This document shows, piece by piece, positions 32,901 to 42,074 of a stretch of 64,000 nucleotides of DNA (positions are counted from its first letter, which is position 1; each line of letters starts with the position of its first letter). The position numbers were made by a program, and so were the translations under genes. The stretch covers positions 100,901 to 164,900 of the forward strand of contig VXBP01009415.1 in assembly GCA_013400115.1 (NCBI GenBank), in the 5' to 3' direction. The notes beneath the pieces were generated by a model. It saw only the letters and a list, made by a program, of their open reading frames with translations, was not told the origin of the DNA and searched no databases. Source of the DNA: Rhinopomastus cyanomelas. Taxonomy: Eukaryota; Chordata; Aves; Bucerotiformes; Rhinopomastidae.

Positions 32901-34654
32901 CCATATCCTACCTCCTCTACAACATCCAACATCCTCAGCCACATCTGATGGTGGGGACAAGTTGCTAACCTGGCACAGGGCAGTGTGGTGGGATGGGTTT
33001 ATACCACTGTGCTGCTGCTGTCCCCAGCTATCCCCTACATTCCAGCAGTTATTTCAGATTAGAAAGAGCTTCAGCTTAGGACAAAGGACACACCCAAGTG
33101 TCACACTCCCAGTGTACTAGTAGTATGAGCTGCCAAGAGTCCATTAGACATCCCACACAACACTGCTGCTTCACATACCCAGCCCCATGCCACCCTACTG
33201 CGATGGATGGGAGCAGGAGCCCCTCAGCTCCAGCCCCGTGCCATGCAAACACACCCTGCTAACTTCCGGCAATCTGCCACTCACGGCTGACGGCCAGTGC
33301 CCATCCTGCCAATTAAACAGGAGCTAAAAATAGCACAAGGAAGAGAAAAATAGAAGCACCACACATTTGTATTATAAAAGCAACTCTGGAATCAGAACCA
33401 CTGGAGCGAGACTGTGCTGCCAGAAAGAGAAAATCCCAATAAAGCACAGGCAGGTCAAAGCGCTGACACCTAGCAAGGCTGGGAAGCTCAGTAGTCTCAC
33501 CCAGGCTGCCGAGCAGAGCTAACTGCAGTCCACTGTGAGGTGAGGTTTGTCCGGTGCCCTCTTTGCTGGCAGCAAAGGTATCAGCTGCAGAACACCTCAG
33601 GTGACATCCATGGATTCACCAGCTCCTTGGCCAAGCACTCAAAGGCTGTCCAGCGAGTCAAACAACAAGATCACTTCATTTCCCAGGACCTGAGACAAGT
33701 TTTGTTCGATTTCACACAATTAATGCCTTTTACAGGCTTGCTTTGCACTGCATCCAACTCTGGAGCCTCCATCCATGCTCTGCTCACCTGCTCCCTGCCA
33801 GAGCAGCTGAGAAGAGATCTTACACCATCTACAGCTGCAATTAGAACATGGAATCACCTTGTTTTCTCCAGACATTTTAGCCCTCAGCCTTTCCCCCCCA
33901 CAGCCACAATGCTCTTGCGTAGACTCTAGACTTTGGATCCACGATACCCAGATTATCATCAACGGCTTCTCACCCAACTCCACCTGACATAGAAGGAAAT
34001 GACATCTTCAGTCTTCTCCACACAGAACAGTCAATAAAGCACTACAAAACCAACAGTTAGGAATTCCTGGCCCACCCTGAGCAGCCCCTGAGACATGGAT
34101 CAGCCTGGGAGTCCCTGCTGCCGCAGTAGTACTGCTGGTGATGACTAAGGTTGTACAGCAAGGTGGCTTCTCTGGAGAAGCCTGGGTGCTGGCAGCACAC
34201 GTGGACCCAGTCCCCAATGTGGTACAACCCTGTGCCCCATCTCACAGGAGGAAAATTTCCAAAGGGACACACATCCAGCCAGTGAGTCCATTGAGAAATG
34301 AGCTGCTGGGATCAAGGTGACATTTCACTCACACTACAAAATCATTCATATGGCACCCGAGTTCCTTCAGGCTCCACTGGACTGGGGAGCAACAGCCTTG
34401 TCCTACTGTGCTCCAGGAGCACTGAGGAAGGAGACATTGGCACAGGCAAACCATATGAGGAGGAAAAACACAGCTTCAAGACTTACCTCCACCCATTTGC
34501 CATTGACTTCCACGAAGAGGACACAGAAGGGGTCAGATTTGGAAGTGACATCCCTGTCCAGAAGGTTTTGGCCACAGATGGACAACTCAACTTTGTAGAC
34601 ACAGTACTGGGAGCCAACAGGCCCCACTGGTGAGGGAGTCACGGTGTACGCCAT
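2888..34654 (-). CDS. CPNE2: Copine-2, 15 coding exons (gene span)
   Basis: Calcium-dependent phospholipid-binding protein of the copine family, cytosolic and recruited to membranes by calcium. Fifteen coding exons join in frame to 544 aa, against 548 aa for human CPNE2. Order: C2A (about residues 15-135, with SKSDPF and the DQDKSS loop), C2B (about 145-285, with FGKSDPF and DYDSDGGHDF), then the copine/von Willebrand A domain (about 305-525) with the MIDAS-like DFTAS motif and ITDGVISDMDET. The tail ends NSEPA as in CPNE2, which separates it from other copines. All junctions are GT-AG. The start is the first ATG of exon 1; the human N-terminus is slightly longer, so the exact start is less certain than the body. 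A CpG-rich region near 42-43 kb probably supplies a non-coding first exon. Introns carry many CR1 copies and one hAT-like element. Identification rests on protein resemblance I recognise, not on a database search. Confidence 0.96.
3715..3951 (-). CDS. CPNE2: CPNE2 coding exon 14 (A domain)
   Basis: Encodes residues 431-509 (QYFILLIITDGVISDMDE to VPFRDFRN), with the central beta strand ILLIITDG and the IIIVGVGNADF strand of the Rossmann-like A domain. 237 bp, the largest exon. Acceptor CACTGCAG, donor GTGAGT. Confidence 0.96.
5560..6180. promoter_or_regulatory. Candidate regulatory segment in CPNE2 intron
   Basis: Non-repetitive, mixed-composition sequence with homeodomain-like ATTAAT/TAATTG cores (about 5685-5720), a GATTAAACTATTAGTGGTAA stretch and an octamer ATTTGCAT at 6071-6078. 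This clustering resembles intronic enhancers, but no conservation data are available, so it is inference only. Confidence 0.25.
6782..6915 (-). CDS. CPNE2: CPNE2 coding exon 13 (A domain)
   Basis: Encodes residues 386-430 (GVEGIVQAYSACLPHIRFYG to QATQQQAAT). 134 bp; begins by completing the split glycine codon and ends in phase 0. Acceptor CCCTGCAG, donor GTGAGT. Confidence 0.95.
7370..7751 (+). repeat. CR1 LINE 3' fragment
   Basis: Contains the CR1 ORF2 C-terminal segment (SLEKRRLRGDLINVYKY, with a diverged end) and ends in the CR1 tail CTAATGTTCTGCGATTCTG. Antisense to CPNE2, in the intron between exons 13 and 12. Confidence 0.88.
8227..8278 (-). CDS. CPNE2: CPNE2 coding exon 12 (52 bp)
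   Basis: Encodes VSHEFAINFNPTNPFCS plus one base of a glycine codon (residues 369-385). Acceptor CTCCACAG, donor GTGAGC. The intron before it (8279-13000) holds the hAT-like transposon and an older CR1. Confidence 0.94.
8279..11662. other. CPNE2 intron 11 portion, no recognised element
   Basis: About 3.4 kb of unique intronic sequence. I recognise no repeat or exon. It holds an octamer-like ATTTGCAT near 9681-9688 and open frames on both strands (up to 195 codons) that look like chance in GC-rich DNA. Confidence 0.5.
11663..11670. repeat. Target-site duplication of hAT-like element, left copy
   Basis: CTTTAAGC immediately before the left terminal inverted repeat; identical to the right copy at 12171-12178. 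Confidence 0.9.
11671..12170. mobile_element. hAT-like non-autonomous DNA transposon
   Basis: Exactly 500 bp bounded by perfect 15-bp terminal inverted repeats (CAGGGGTCCTCAAAC at the left, its reverse complement at the right). It is flanked by a perfect 8-bp target-site duplication CTTTAAGC at 11663-11670 and 12171-12178. An 8-bp duplication and CAG...CTG termini are the hallmark of the hAT superfamily (Charlie-type). No transposase ORF, so it would need a transposase supplied in trans. A 17-20 base C-tract sits inside. Located in a CPNE2 intron. The exact family name cannot be assigned by eye. Confidence 0.9.
12171..12178. repeat. Target-site duplication of hAT-like element, right copy
   Basis: CTTTAAGC immediately after the right terminal inverted repeat; identical to the left copy at 11663-11670. 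Confidence 0.9.
12275..12560 (-). repeat. Old CR1 LINE fragment
   Basis: Diverged CR1 with GGGCAGCCTGGGCCAGGCCT, GAAGAAATTGTTCCTAATAA and GAGCAAGAAGGTCTCTCCTG blocks in reverse orientation. Sense relative to CPNE2. Confidence 0.75.
13001..13055 (-). CDS. CPNE2: CPNE2 coding exon 11 (55 bp)
   Basis: Encodes DKMFPALGFGAQLPPDWK (to residue 368) after completing the split threonine codon. Acceptor CTTTCAG, donor GTGAAG. Confidence 0.94.
13366..13499 (-). CDS. CPNE2: CPNE2 coding exon 10 (A domain, MIDAS)
   Basis: Encodes residues 306-349 plus two bases of the next codon. It carries VGIDFTASNG, the DxTxS-type metal-ion site, then NPMGTNEYLSAIWAVGQ. 134 bp. Acceptor CCCCCAG, donor GTAAGC; the split codon (AC+A) restores threonine with exon 11. 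Confidence 0.95.
14290..14480 (+). repeat. Old CR1 LINE 3' fragment
   Basis: Contains TCGCCCAGAGAAGTTGTGAA, CCAGGCTGGATGGGGCTTTG and AGCAACCTGGT, characteristic of the 3' part of some CR1 subfamilies; the tail is decayed. Confidence 0.7.
15666..15725 (-). CDS. CPNE2: CPNE2 coding exon 9 (60 bp)
   Basis: Encodes residues 286-305 (ITRDFSFLDYILGG to MFT), the connection from C2B into the copine A domain. Phase 0. Acceptor CCTTTCAG, donor GTAAGG. Confidence 0.94.
16429..16515 (-). CDS. CPNE2: CPNE2 coding exon 8 (end of C2B, lysine-rich)
   Basis: Encodes residues 257-285 (LELECINPKKQKKKKNYKNSG to VKSCK). The lysine run lies at the end of C2B. 87 bp, phase 0. Acceptor TGTTGCAG, donor GTGAGT. Confidence 0.95.
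17149..17247 (-). CDS. CPNE2: CPNE2 coding exon 7 (C2B)
   Basis: Encodes residues 224-256 (VVCYDYDSDGGHDFIG to AQDALP), including the second acidic calcium-binding loop of C2B. 99 bp, phase 0. Acceptor ACCCCAG, donor GTGAGT. The intron to exon 6 is short, 226 bp. Confidence 0.95.
17474..17563 (-). CDS. CPNE2: CPNE2 coding exon 6 (C2B)
   Basis: Encodes residues 194-223 (VIKYTLDPVWKPFTVP to GDVEKQIK). 90 bp, phase 0. Acceptor CCTGCAG, donor GTAACG, which is weaker than the gene's other donors. A head-to-head CR1 pair begins only about 25 bp upstream in the intron (17590). Confidence 0.95.
17590..17965 (-). repeat. CR1 LINE 3' fragment, left arm of head-to-head pair
   Basis: Well-preserved CR1 3' end in reverse orientation, starting ATCATAGAATCATTAGGGAT and carrying AGGATCACCTAGACC and GGGCAGCCTGTTCCAGTGCT. 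Meets an oppositely oriented CR1 at about 17966. Confidence 0.9.
17966..18325 (+). repeat. CR1 LINE 3' fragment, right arm of head-to-head pair
   Basis: CR1 of another subfamily in forward orientation (GAGGCTGAGGGGAGACCTTA, GGTCTCTTCTCACAAGTAAC, GGAACAGGCTGCCCAGG, then TGGTTGGACTAGATGATCTT). The 5' ends of the two copies meet. Confidence 0.88.
19115..19326 (-). repeat. CR1 LINE 3' fragment
   Basis: Reverse CR1 with GGGCTGGGTTGGACGGGACC, CCCATCCAGCCTGGCCTTGA and GAGGAATTTCTTCCTAAAAT. Same subfamily as the copies at 2028 and 49110. Confidence 0.85.
20785..20868 (-). CDS. CPNE2: CPNE2 coding exon 5 (C2B)
   Basis: Encodes residues 166-193 (DLFGKSDPFLEFYKPG to VHRTE), the first calcium-binding loop of C2B. 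84 bp, phase 0 at both ends. Acceptor CCCCCAG, donor GTGAGT. Confidence 0.95.
20950..21215 (-). repeat. Older CR1-like LINE fragment
   Basis: Diverged CR1 3' end in reverse orientation (GGCAGGGACCTCAGGGATCA, TCTAGTCCAAC, then AAGAATTTTCTTCTGGA). A different, older subfamily than its neighbours. Confidence 0.65.
21915..22972 (+). mobile_element. CR1 LINE with reverse-transcriptase relic, internally deleted
   Basis: Carries CR1 ORF2 pieces in order: ELDVHKSMGPDGMHPRVLRE, KVMEHFVLEAV, TKGKSCLTNLIAFYEG, VDVIYLDF, a one-base frameshift, then SGVPQGSVLGLVLFNLFIDD. At the N (22574) it jumps directly to the C-terminal YEERLRELGLFSLEKRRLRG and the 3' tail (ends TGATTCTATGATT near 22972). Roughly half a kilobase of ORF2, including the usual FADDTK region, is missing at the N. 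Not a functional gene. Confidence 0.92.
24184..24438 (+). repeat. CR1 LINE 3' fragment
   Basis: Forward CR1 3' end with TGTAAGCTGGAACACAG, GGAACAGGCTGCCCGGGGAG and CTAGGTGATCCTGCTGTGTC, ending TAATGATTCTATC. Closely related to 17590 and 22730-22972. Confidence 0.9.
25706..25777 (-). CDS. CPNE2: CPNE2 coding exon 4 (C2A-C2B linker)
   Basis: Encodes residues 142-165 (IAAQELSDNRVITLS to GRKLDKK), entering the second C2 domain. 72 bp, phase 0 at both ends. Acceptor TTTGCAG, donor GTGAGT. Confidence 0.95.
27268..27345 (+). repeat. Short CR1 3' tail
   Basis: GCAACCTGGTCCAGTTGAAG then GATTAGATGATCCTTAATGT and CCCTTCCAACCCA: the terminal 80 bp of a CR1. Confidence 0.7.
28357..28431 (-). CDS. CPNE2: CPNE2 coding exon 3 (end of C2A, 75 bp)
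   Basis: Short exon without its own ATG, found by looking for the missing end of C2A. It encodes IVSSKKITRT...GKGMIT (residues 117-141), phase 0 at both ends, with acceptor TTCTCTAG and donor GTACAG. It closes the gap between exons 2 and 4 exactly as in other copine-2 proteins. Confidence 0.9.
29109..29365 (-). repeat. CR1 LINE 3' fragment
   Basis: Reverse CR1 starting ATCACAGAATCATAGAATGG, with CCAGGTTGCCCAGAGCCTGG and TCCTATCACTACAAACTCTT. About 0.6 kb from CPNE2 exon 2. Confidence 0.88.
29987..30166 (-). CDS. CPNE2: CPNE2 coding exon 2 (C2A)
   Basis: Encodes residues 57-116 (LDRTETAVNNLNPAF to FSCTLGM), the core of C2A with the second calcium-binding loop FDQDKSS. Exactly 180 bp, phase 0 at both ends. 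Acceptor TTCACAG, donor GTGAGT. Confidence 0.95.
31052..31447 (+). repeat. CR1 LINE 3' fragment
   Basis: Forward CR1 with GAGGGTGAGGGGAGACCTTA, TTGGAACAGGCTGCCCAGGA and TGGTTGGACTTGATGATCTT. The tail ends with an expanded GATTCTGTG motif array. Confidence 0.9.
32060..32188 (+). repeat. CR1 3' tail fragment
   Basis: TTATGGAGATCTGGAGCTAA then GGTTAATGGTTGGACTTTAT and AACAATTCTACGATTCT: same subfamily as the right arm at 17966. Confidence 0.8.
33270..33440. promoter_or_regulatory. Candidate regulatory segment with MEF2-type site
   Basis: Contains CTAAAAATAG (33324-33333), an exact match to the MEF2 consensus YTAWWWWTAR, next to AGAAAAATAG and AATTAAAC. It lies in unique sequence between CPNE2 exons 1 and 2. 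Function is inferred from the motif alone. Confidence 0.22.
34487..34654 (-). CDS. CPNE2: CPNE2 coding exon 1 (start, C2A)
   Basis: Encodes residues 1-56, beginning MAYTV and including YCVYKVELS and DVTSKSDPF, the first calcium-binding loop of C2A. The donor GTAAGT follows directly at 34486-34481. An acceptor-like CCCATAG just upstream (exon edge near 34677) implies about 23 nt of 5' UTR in this exon and a separate upstream non-coding exon. Confidence 0.93.
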
Positions 34655-34677
34655 GGGCTCCAGCAGCTCCAGGCACT

Positions 34678-37600
34678 CTATGGGACACAAAAACAAGAAG
34701 AAACTTCAGTGCCAGTGGGGATGCAGAAAACACTCAGTTGGCACTGGTGGGTTGGACACAGTGAGTTCATGTTCAGAGCCTCATAAGGCTTTCCTGGCTC
34801 CAAAGCATCTACCAGTCCCAGTCACCATTCCCACGTGGCCACCACACCAGGCAAATGTCCCAAGAGGGAGCCTAGCAGAGCACCTACACCTGGCCTTGGT
34901 TTTGTTCCATAGATAGCATCGTCTGCTTAGGCCCCCTCTAGGGAATAGGGGGTTCCCAACCTGTTCTTCCAATACACCCAGGTTTTACACTTCCACACCA
35001 TTTTGCAGCACAAAAGCTGCTCATTGTCTGTCTGGTCCCAAGCTATGGACCATGGACCTAAGCTATGAGGGCCAAATCATCACAGGGGAAGGGGAGAGAC
35101 CATGAGGATGGGGGAGTGGGGCAGAGCCTGGGCTGGCTCCAGCCCAGGGCCAGCAGAAAAAGCAGCAGATGGTTCATGGAAGTTGAAAGCAAACGCAACC
35201 ATCACGCATGACCTGGTGCATGGGATGATCTATGGGTTCCTGTTGACCACAAGTCCAGTACCAAACCCATTTGGCAGCACTCAATGTTCTCTACACCACT
35301 CCAAAGTACAGAACCCCATTCCACACAGCTGCTTTGCCTTCTGATGGGCAGTTTATTCAGCAGACATCTTCAACAGAGAAGAGAGAAGTGAAAAAAGAAA
35401 AAAGCATTCTCAGATGAATTTATACTACTGAGCCCTCATGGCTGGGGTTGCTAGCAGAGCCAGAGCTGCTTTGAGCAGTTGTTTCAACATCTTTCACCCT
35501 CTTTTTCTGGCTCATCCACCTCATCCAAAAACCCCAACCCTAACCTTCCTCCACCCTGAGGGTGACTGCTTTGAACCAGCCGATTTCGGCAGAGCTGCCT
35601 GGGCTCCTCTCTCAAGCCGATGGTGCCAGCTGCAGCTAAAGCAGAGGCTTATTTTAATTTTTTCTTTAATGCACAAGATCATGTAATCGATGTCTTAAAA
35701 TAGCCGGCCCTGTGCTATTTATTGCTGCCGACTGTCTGCCGCTCCCTGCGCAAAGCAAACACGGGGCAGCTGCGCTGGCGGAGACCCGGTCCTGCTGGAG
35801 CAGGGTGAGCTGGGCTGGCTTCTTCCACCTCCCCTTCCCCCAAATCTCAGTGCCATCTCACAAAAAGCAGAGGCAGCAAATGACTCAGTGGGAAAAGCTT
35901 TTTCCCAGGGCTGTCAGGATGATCCCCCAAAGGATCATCCCAGTGCATCAGGCACCATCCAAGGCTCCAGCCCTGCACTCAGCCCACCATGCTCCCCAGG
36001 GAGCGCAAGGCCATAGTGGGCATGGGCAAGAGGAGAGGCGACCAGTGCCACTAAGAATGGCCATAGGCAGAGACCTGGTGGGATTTGTGTCCCCTGTATG
36101 GATACATTCCTTACCCGGACACCCCAAATCAGGGACTGGGACACTGACCTCTCCCCTAGGTGCCATCCTGAAGAGCTGGATGTCAGCTCATGGGCACCAA
36201 GCACAAAATCCTGCATTGCCTTCTCCCCAAGAAGGCAAAAGGCAGTGGGAAGATGGTGCCAGCCCCTTCCCCACCACCCCAGTTAAGATAATCTTTCCAT
36301 CAAGGAGCTGCTGGTCCAGCCAGCTCACCAGGGATAGAGATGCCAAAATGATGAGTCCTGACTCAGGCTACTCCTTCCCCACAGCTCAAATCTTGGTAAT
36401 AAAACCCTGAGGAGCATAACCAGCATTTTAACCTACCAGCAGATGCTTTAAATTCAGAGGGGGATTGGAGCTGGCACTGGAAGAGCTGGATCACCATCAT
36501 CTGTATTCCAGCTTCTCCTCCTCTTTTTGTTCTCTTCTCCCTATGCTTGTTGCCCTGTGACTTGCTCCGCATCTGCGGCCAAATGTTCACCCAACACACA
36601 CTCCCAGCTGCCAGCTTCGTGCCAGTCATGCGGACACACAGTCTTCTGCCAAATCTGGCGCCAACATGTGCTCTGGGACAAGCATGAAGGTCCAACTGAT
36701 TCTGGCCATCTGAAGTTGCTCTATGTCCACAACCCCTATTGAGGGGTTTTGCTGGCCTAGGGCACATACAGGGCCTAGGATCACCCAGAATATCTGAGAC
36801 AAACATCTGAGAGCAAAGCACACAGGTGTTGTCCTGCTCCTCCTCCTCACCCCACAGTCACCCCATCCTGGCAGCAGATCCCCAAAGCACATGCAGAAGG
36901 GCTGGCTGGAAGCCCTGAGACCTTTCCTTCCTCTCTTACCTGACAGAGCTGCTGGGGACAGCGTTATCTGCTCTGCAAACTAACTTCTGCCCTGGAGAGT
37001 CCCATTCCCTCTGCAGAAGAGAAGCCCCGCAAGCAGCAAAGGTTTGGGCTGAGCTCAGGTCCCATTTTCATGCATTAACAGGAAGAAAAGAGAGGAAAAA
37101 AGAACAAAGCAGTGACACTGGGCTTCAAGTGAACCATTTAGGGGCTTTTTTTTTTTTTTTTGTATTAATGGGCTGTCAAATTCCCTTCAAGAGCTCCAGC
37201 TTGTTTGCAGAGGGAACACCAGGCCTTTGGGAAACAGCCCCAGAGGTACGGACATCCACCAGCAACTGGTGCAAAGCCCCTCCTGGGGATGTCCCTGCCC
37301 TTCCTCATTACAATCTGTTATTTCTGTGATGCCCCATGGAAGCCACCCATGACTGTTCACCCACTAACGGTGCTCTTACGTCCCACTGCAACTGAAAAGG
37401 CAAATTTCCTTTCTGGAAGGGCAAGATGAGAGATAGTACCAAACAGGTACATCTAGGTTCCCATCACACACAGACTGCAGCTGCCAGGCAGCAGAGGCAC
37501 AGCAGGACAGCAGTGGTACCCAGGGAGGCTAGAGAGTGAATGAAAGTGGGCTGTCAGAAGATTGAAGCAAAGGAGAGAAGCTGGAGGACACAGAGACCCG

Positions 37601-40600
37601 TTGAGAGGCAGCACACACCAAGCTGGAGATACCAGGAAAAGTTGGGATGTACCAGGATGAGACGCCTGACGCAGCTTCCCACACCAGCAAAACCCCAGAG
37701 CAGCCCCCTCCTGTCAAACAGCGGCACCTCCACAAGCGCTCTGCAATGCAGAAATGCTTTCGAGCCTCACCTGGGCCACACAGTGGGTTTCCCAGTCTGC
37801 GCCAGCAGCCAGTCGCACCCATAGCACCATCCCCTCTGCTCTGGCTGGGCAGGCTGGGAGCAGGTTCTCACACATGAAATCTCCCAGCAAGGCTTGGGTG
37901 TCTGCCCCATCAGAGGATCTTCTTCTCTCCTGCAAGGCAGGGAAAGGGTAAAATCTGCCTCTGAGCATCCTGGGGAGGACAGTGGGGCTCGGCAGAAGTT
38001 ATCCTGAACACCTGGAGATTGGGGCAGAGGTGGCAGAGAGCACTGCCCAGGCTGGGCTCTGGTTTGCAGATCTGTGAGTCCCACAACCTGACAGAAGGAA
38101 CTGAAAGGACTGCACTGGTATTTTGGGAGCCTAAAACTGTGGGAAGGAGTTTCAGAACACTATTTCCCTCTGTGAGCCCTGGCTCACCAGCTGCTTTTCC
38201 CCATCCAGGCAGAAACTGGAGCTACCTGAGGCTGCCCTGAGCTGCCATCTCCTGGGACCAGGGCACTAAGAGAGGCAGGAGCCCCCTCATGGGGGTCCCA
38301 CACTTGCACCCCTGTGGGTAAAGCTGGGACCCCATAACTGTAGGAACACACTCACTGCCCACTCACTGCTCCAGGAGCAAACGACGGGGACCCATGGGTT
38401 GAGCAGCTTGCACCCTGAGAGACACAAAAACTGGAACTCCCAGTGATCCACAAACACGACACTACAACCAAAACACTCCTTCGTGCTTCCGGGGTGCCAG
38501 TGGCCTCAGTCACCAACATCCTCAGTCAGAGCAGAGCCTGTCCAGTGCCAGGGGAGCAAGGGGCAACAGCCTTCGTCTTCCACCCCATTCCAGATGGAGT
38601 CTGGGAATGTCCCGACACCGTCCCTAAAGCGTCCAACCCCACTCACCAGCAGGAAATCCCAAGCCCGGAGGAGCCAGAGGAAGATGGATGAGAGGCCCTG
38701 AACTCCCTGCGGCAAAGGCACTTCCGTGACTCTCGCAGCCACAGGCTCCTTGCCGCAAAGGAAAGCAAAACCTGCTCCTCCACACCCCGCCGTGACGTGC
38801 CCAGGAGGCAGTGCCATAGCCTAGGGCTCGGCAACCATACAGAGCCCCTGGGCCATGTGAGAGAGCCTCACAAAACCCCAAAGTGGCCAAAAATCAGCAA
38901 AGTGAAGCATTTCCTCTCAACTGGAGAGAAAACAGCTGGTTTGGTGGTGCCGGCAGAGTACAGGGCTGCTGTGGGAGCAGTGGCTAACGTGTGCCCCCTG
39001 CCCTGCTTCACTAGCCCCATCTTCACCTGACTCTTGGGGTTCAGTTTGGGGAAATCTGTGCTTTAGGGCAGAAGCCATTGCGGTGTCACCGTGGGGATCA
39101 AACCCCACACACAACCGCCCCACAAAGCAGGGCCAAGGCAAGGGCTCAGTGCCCATTGTGCTTCTTGGTGGCTACTGCCCTCTGCAATAAGCTTGCCACA
39201 CAGGCAAGTGGGAGGTTGGGAAGGCAAACACCAAACAGGATTCTCTTATCTCCCCAAGGCAGCAGTGCTCACGTCAGACAAGGGCTGCAACAGAAGTGGG
39301 GACAGACAGACAATCCAGGGCACATGGGGAGGGACAACAGGTCTCACCTGGGGTCTAGGGTAGATTTGACCCTCCAGCCACTGCCTTAGAACCTTCCCAT
39401 CCCAGTGATGCAAGAGCTCGGGGACAGATCTGTGCAAACAGAAAAAGCTGGATTTGCTGAAGCCAGACCCTGGTCTGTAGGGGACAGGCACATGTCCTTA
39501 GGGGACTTCACGTGTCTTTAGTATTTACCAGCTGCTGGACTCGTTCAAGGCTTCTCTTCCCTACTGAGAACAAATCCGCTGGCTTTCCAAATTGTCATTG
39601 AATTCCTATTTCTAGCCAAGACCAAAATTCATCATGCTATACCCTGAACTGCTTTCTAACAACTGCATGGCCCAGCAGTACTCATGCCAGCCCCACCAGC
39701 AGCCCCAGGCACCATTTCGTCATCGTATAGCAGCATTTCCTCAGGCCACTCCAACACTGCCACTCAAGTTGTGAAGCTGCACCTCATGATGGATTTATAC
39801 CGGTGAATCTTATAAGGAGAACAACACCCAGCATCTTCTCAACAGCTTCAGGCAGTGCTTGAGGGAACACAGAACTGGGATGAAATAGTTGCCCAGCCCT
39901 AGATCCATTGCTTAACAGCAGAACTCATGTTCTCAGCTTGTTTTCACACAGCCCATTTTACCTCCAAAACCCCTTCCAGTTCCTGGAACCATGTGATGAT
40001 GGAAAGTCCAGAACTGAGGGGAAGGCAACTATTTCAGACACAAGATTCTTCCTGCTGGCTACAGGCAGAAAATCCAGCAACTCCCACCCCAAAGACTCGG
40101 CAAATGAAGCACACAAGTAACCCAGCCCTTCTTGCCGGATCTTACACTTGGTTGGTTTTCTGATATTTCAACAATATCGTTACGAACTCCAAAGCCACCA
40201 GGGATCTCAGCAATTCCTTTTCCCCAGCTGCTGCTCTCCAGACAAGTCACCTCACAAAGCTGGCTGCTGGGAAGTGGAGCCAAAGCGGCACAAAGTGATG
40301 ACTCAGGTTCCTCAGCAAACACTTCTCAGAGGTTTGAAAGACAAACTGTAGGATTTAGGGAGGGGAAAATCCTTCCACTATTTTTTTCCATGCCGTTTGG
40401 TGGTTTTGCATCCTGCCAGAAGCTTTGTAAGTGCCTGCACCAGAGAATTTACCTTCTCTTCTTCCCACCCCACCACCCTCCCTCTGACCATGAGCTTGAG
40501 CCAGTGCTTTCACATAAAGGGTTCCTTGTGGGAGCTGGCACCCCTGCACTGGGATGCAAGCCCTGCTTTTTCATAACTCAAACTGGTATTTGTGTTCTCA

Positions 40601-42074
40601 GCACATTGATGGCTCCTGGAGAACAAGTCCTGATTTATGGGGGTGCGAGCAACTGCAGCCAGCTCTGCCCAGGCAGAGGGTTCCACTGAACTCACTGGGA
40701 AACTCTTTCCACTGGGTGTAACAGAGCGAGAGAAGAGTTGCTTCTCTTGGGCTCCTCGCACACAACACTGAGACTGCTGAAAAGTGAACAAAGCTGATGA
40801 AATGCCAGTATACAATTGGGGAGACTGGTAAATCACAGGGTAACCAACAGCTGTTCCAGCACCACGTAACCCCACTGTTCTGGGGAGCGAGAGTGGGATT
40901 GCTGGAAGAGCTGTAAGGTGGGTAAAAAGCATCTTTCACCCATAACTGCTCTGGTGAAGAACTCCAAAAGGACATTTCTGCAGTGGAAACCCCAACACCC
41001 CCTTCTCCAGCAGACTGGCCAGACATCCCTGACCCCCAGAGGTGATGGTCTCTTGCTGTCCCCCCAGCACAGACTTCAGGAGCAAGGGTGTCCCCAGTGC
41101 TAACAGGGCTCTCAGTGATCTCATTTCTCTTCAGATGGAGCTCAGAAAGGTCGTAAGGAGGGAGCAGCACCACAAGTGGCAGCTCAAATCCTACCACTGT
41201 TGTATGACACTGCTCCAGCACCCTGACTGCAACCCACAAACTGTGACTCCAACCAAACAGTCCCTGGGACCACTGGGGCACCTACCAAAGCCCATCCTCT
41301 GCCAGTGAGAGGTGTCAGGCTCTGGGAGCAGCTCCAGGACTGCTGGTCTACCCAAAGCGAGTGCTGAGGGTTGCTACACTGTGTGTCAATGCAATTGTGG
41401 GACCCCAAGGAGCCTAGGTGGGTGCCTTTCCTCCACGTTATCCCGGCCAGGACACTTCAGCGAAACAAAACCACTCGTCACCAGAAACTGCATGTCCTGG
41501 GCTGTCACGCAGCTGGAACCAAAGCAAATGCAGCATTTCTCCAAGGCTGCTGCAGGAACGGATCCTCCCCTGACTCAGTCCTTCACAACAGAGCCCTTCC
41601 ATACTCCCCGAGCTTTGTTTTCCAGCCTTCCATTGCTCCTTGTCCCCGATGAGCTGCAATGGGATGTGATCTCCAGCCCTAAACAAAACATCTCTGACCC
41701 CAGAAAACCTCAGCGGTACCACACAGCATGAAAACCCCCAAAGCCTGGTGCCAGCGATAGGGAAGCAGTGCCAGAGCTCAGTCCGGCCTGACTGCGATTC
41801 CAGCTTCTCCAGCAAAGTTCCAGTGCATCTCCAGGACACTCCAAACCTGGGGCTTGAGGTTCACCAGAATCCTCCCAGTTCCCTCCGATGAAGCAGGTTC
41901 CAGCCCAGCAACAGGGACCCAGACTTTGGGAGATATTTCCACCCCTAAAGCTCAGTCCTTGACCCACCTCTCCATCTCCTGTCCCACCTTCCCTGTGGTG
42001 ACCAGCTCCGAAGGGTGTGTTCGCCCACCAAGCCCTCCAGTCCTACCAGCTTTCATTTAGCCAGGGTTACTCAC
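34678..42074 (-). other. CPNE2: CPNE2 5' intron
   Basis: About 7.4 kb between the candidate first exon and coding exon 1. It is remarkably free of recognisable CR1 compared with the rest of the window. The several 200-codon open frames on both strands show no family resemblance. A possible conserved-looking segment lies at 35640-35790. Confidence 0.5.

Noticed and set aside
35712..36410. 232-codon plus-strand ORF, the longest in the window
   Set aside because: No recognisable domain and no splice partner; it lies in the CPNE2 5' intron with equally long open frames in other phases nearby. Consistent with chance in GC-rich DNA.
40598..41281. 227-codon minus-strand ORF
   Set aside because: Composition is low-information, no family resemblance, no conserved start, and it overlaps open frames on the other strand.
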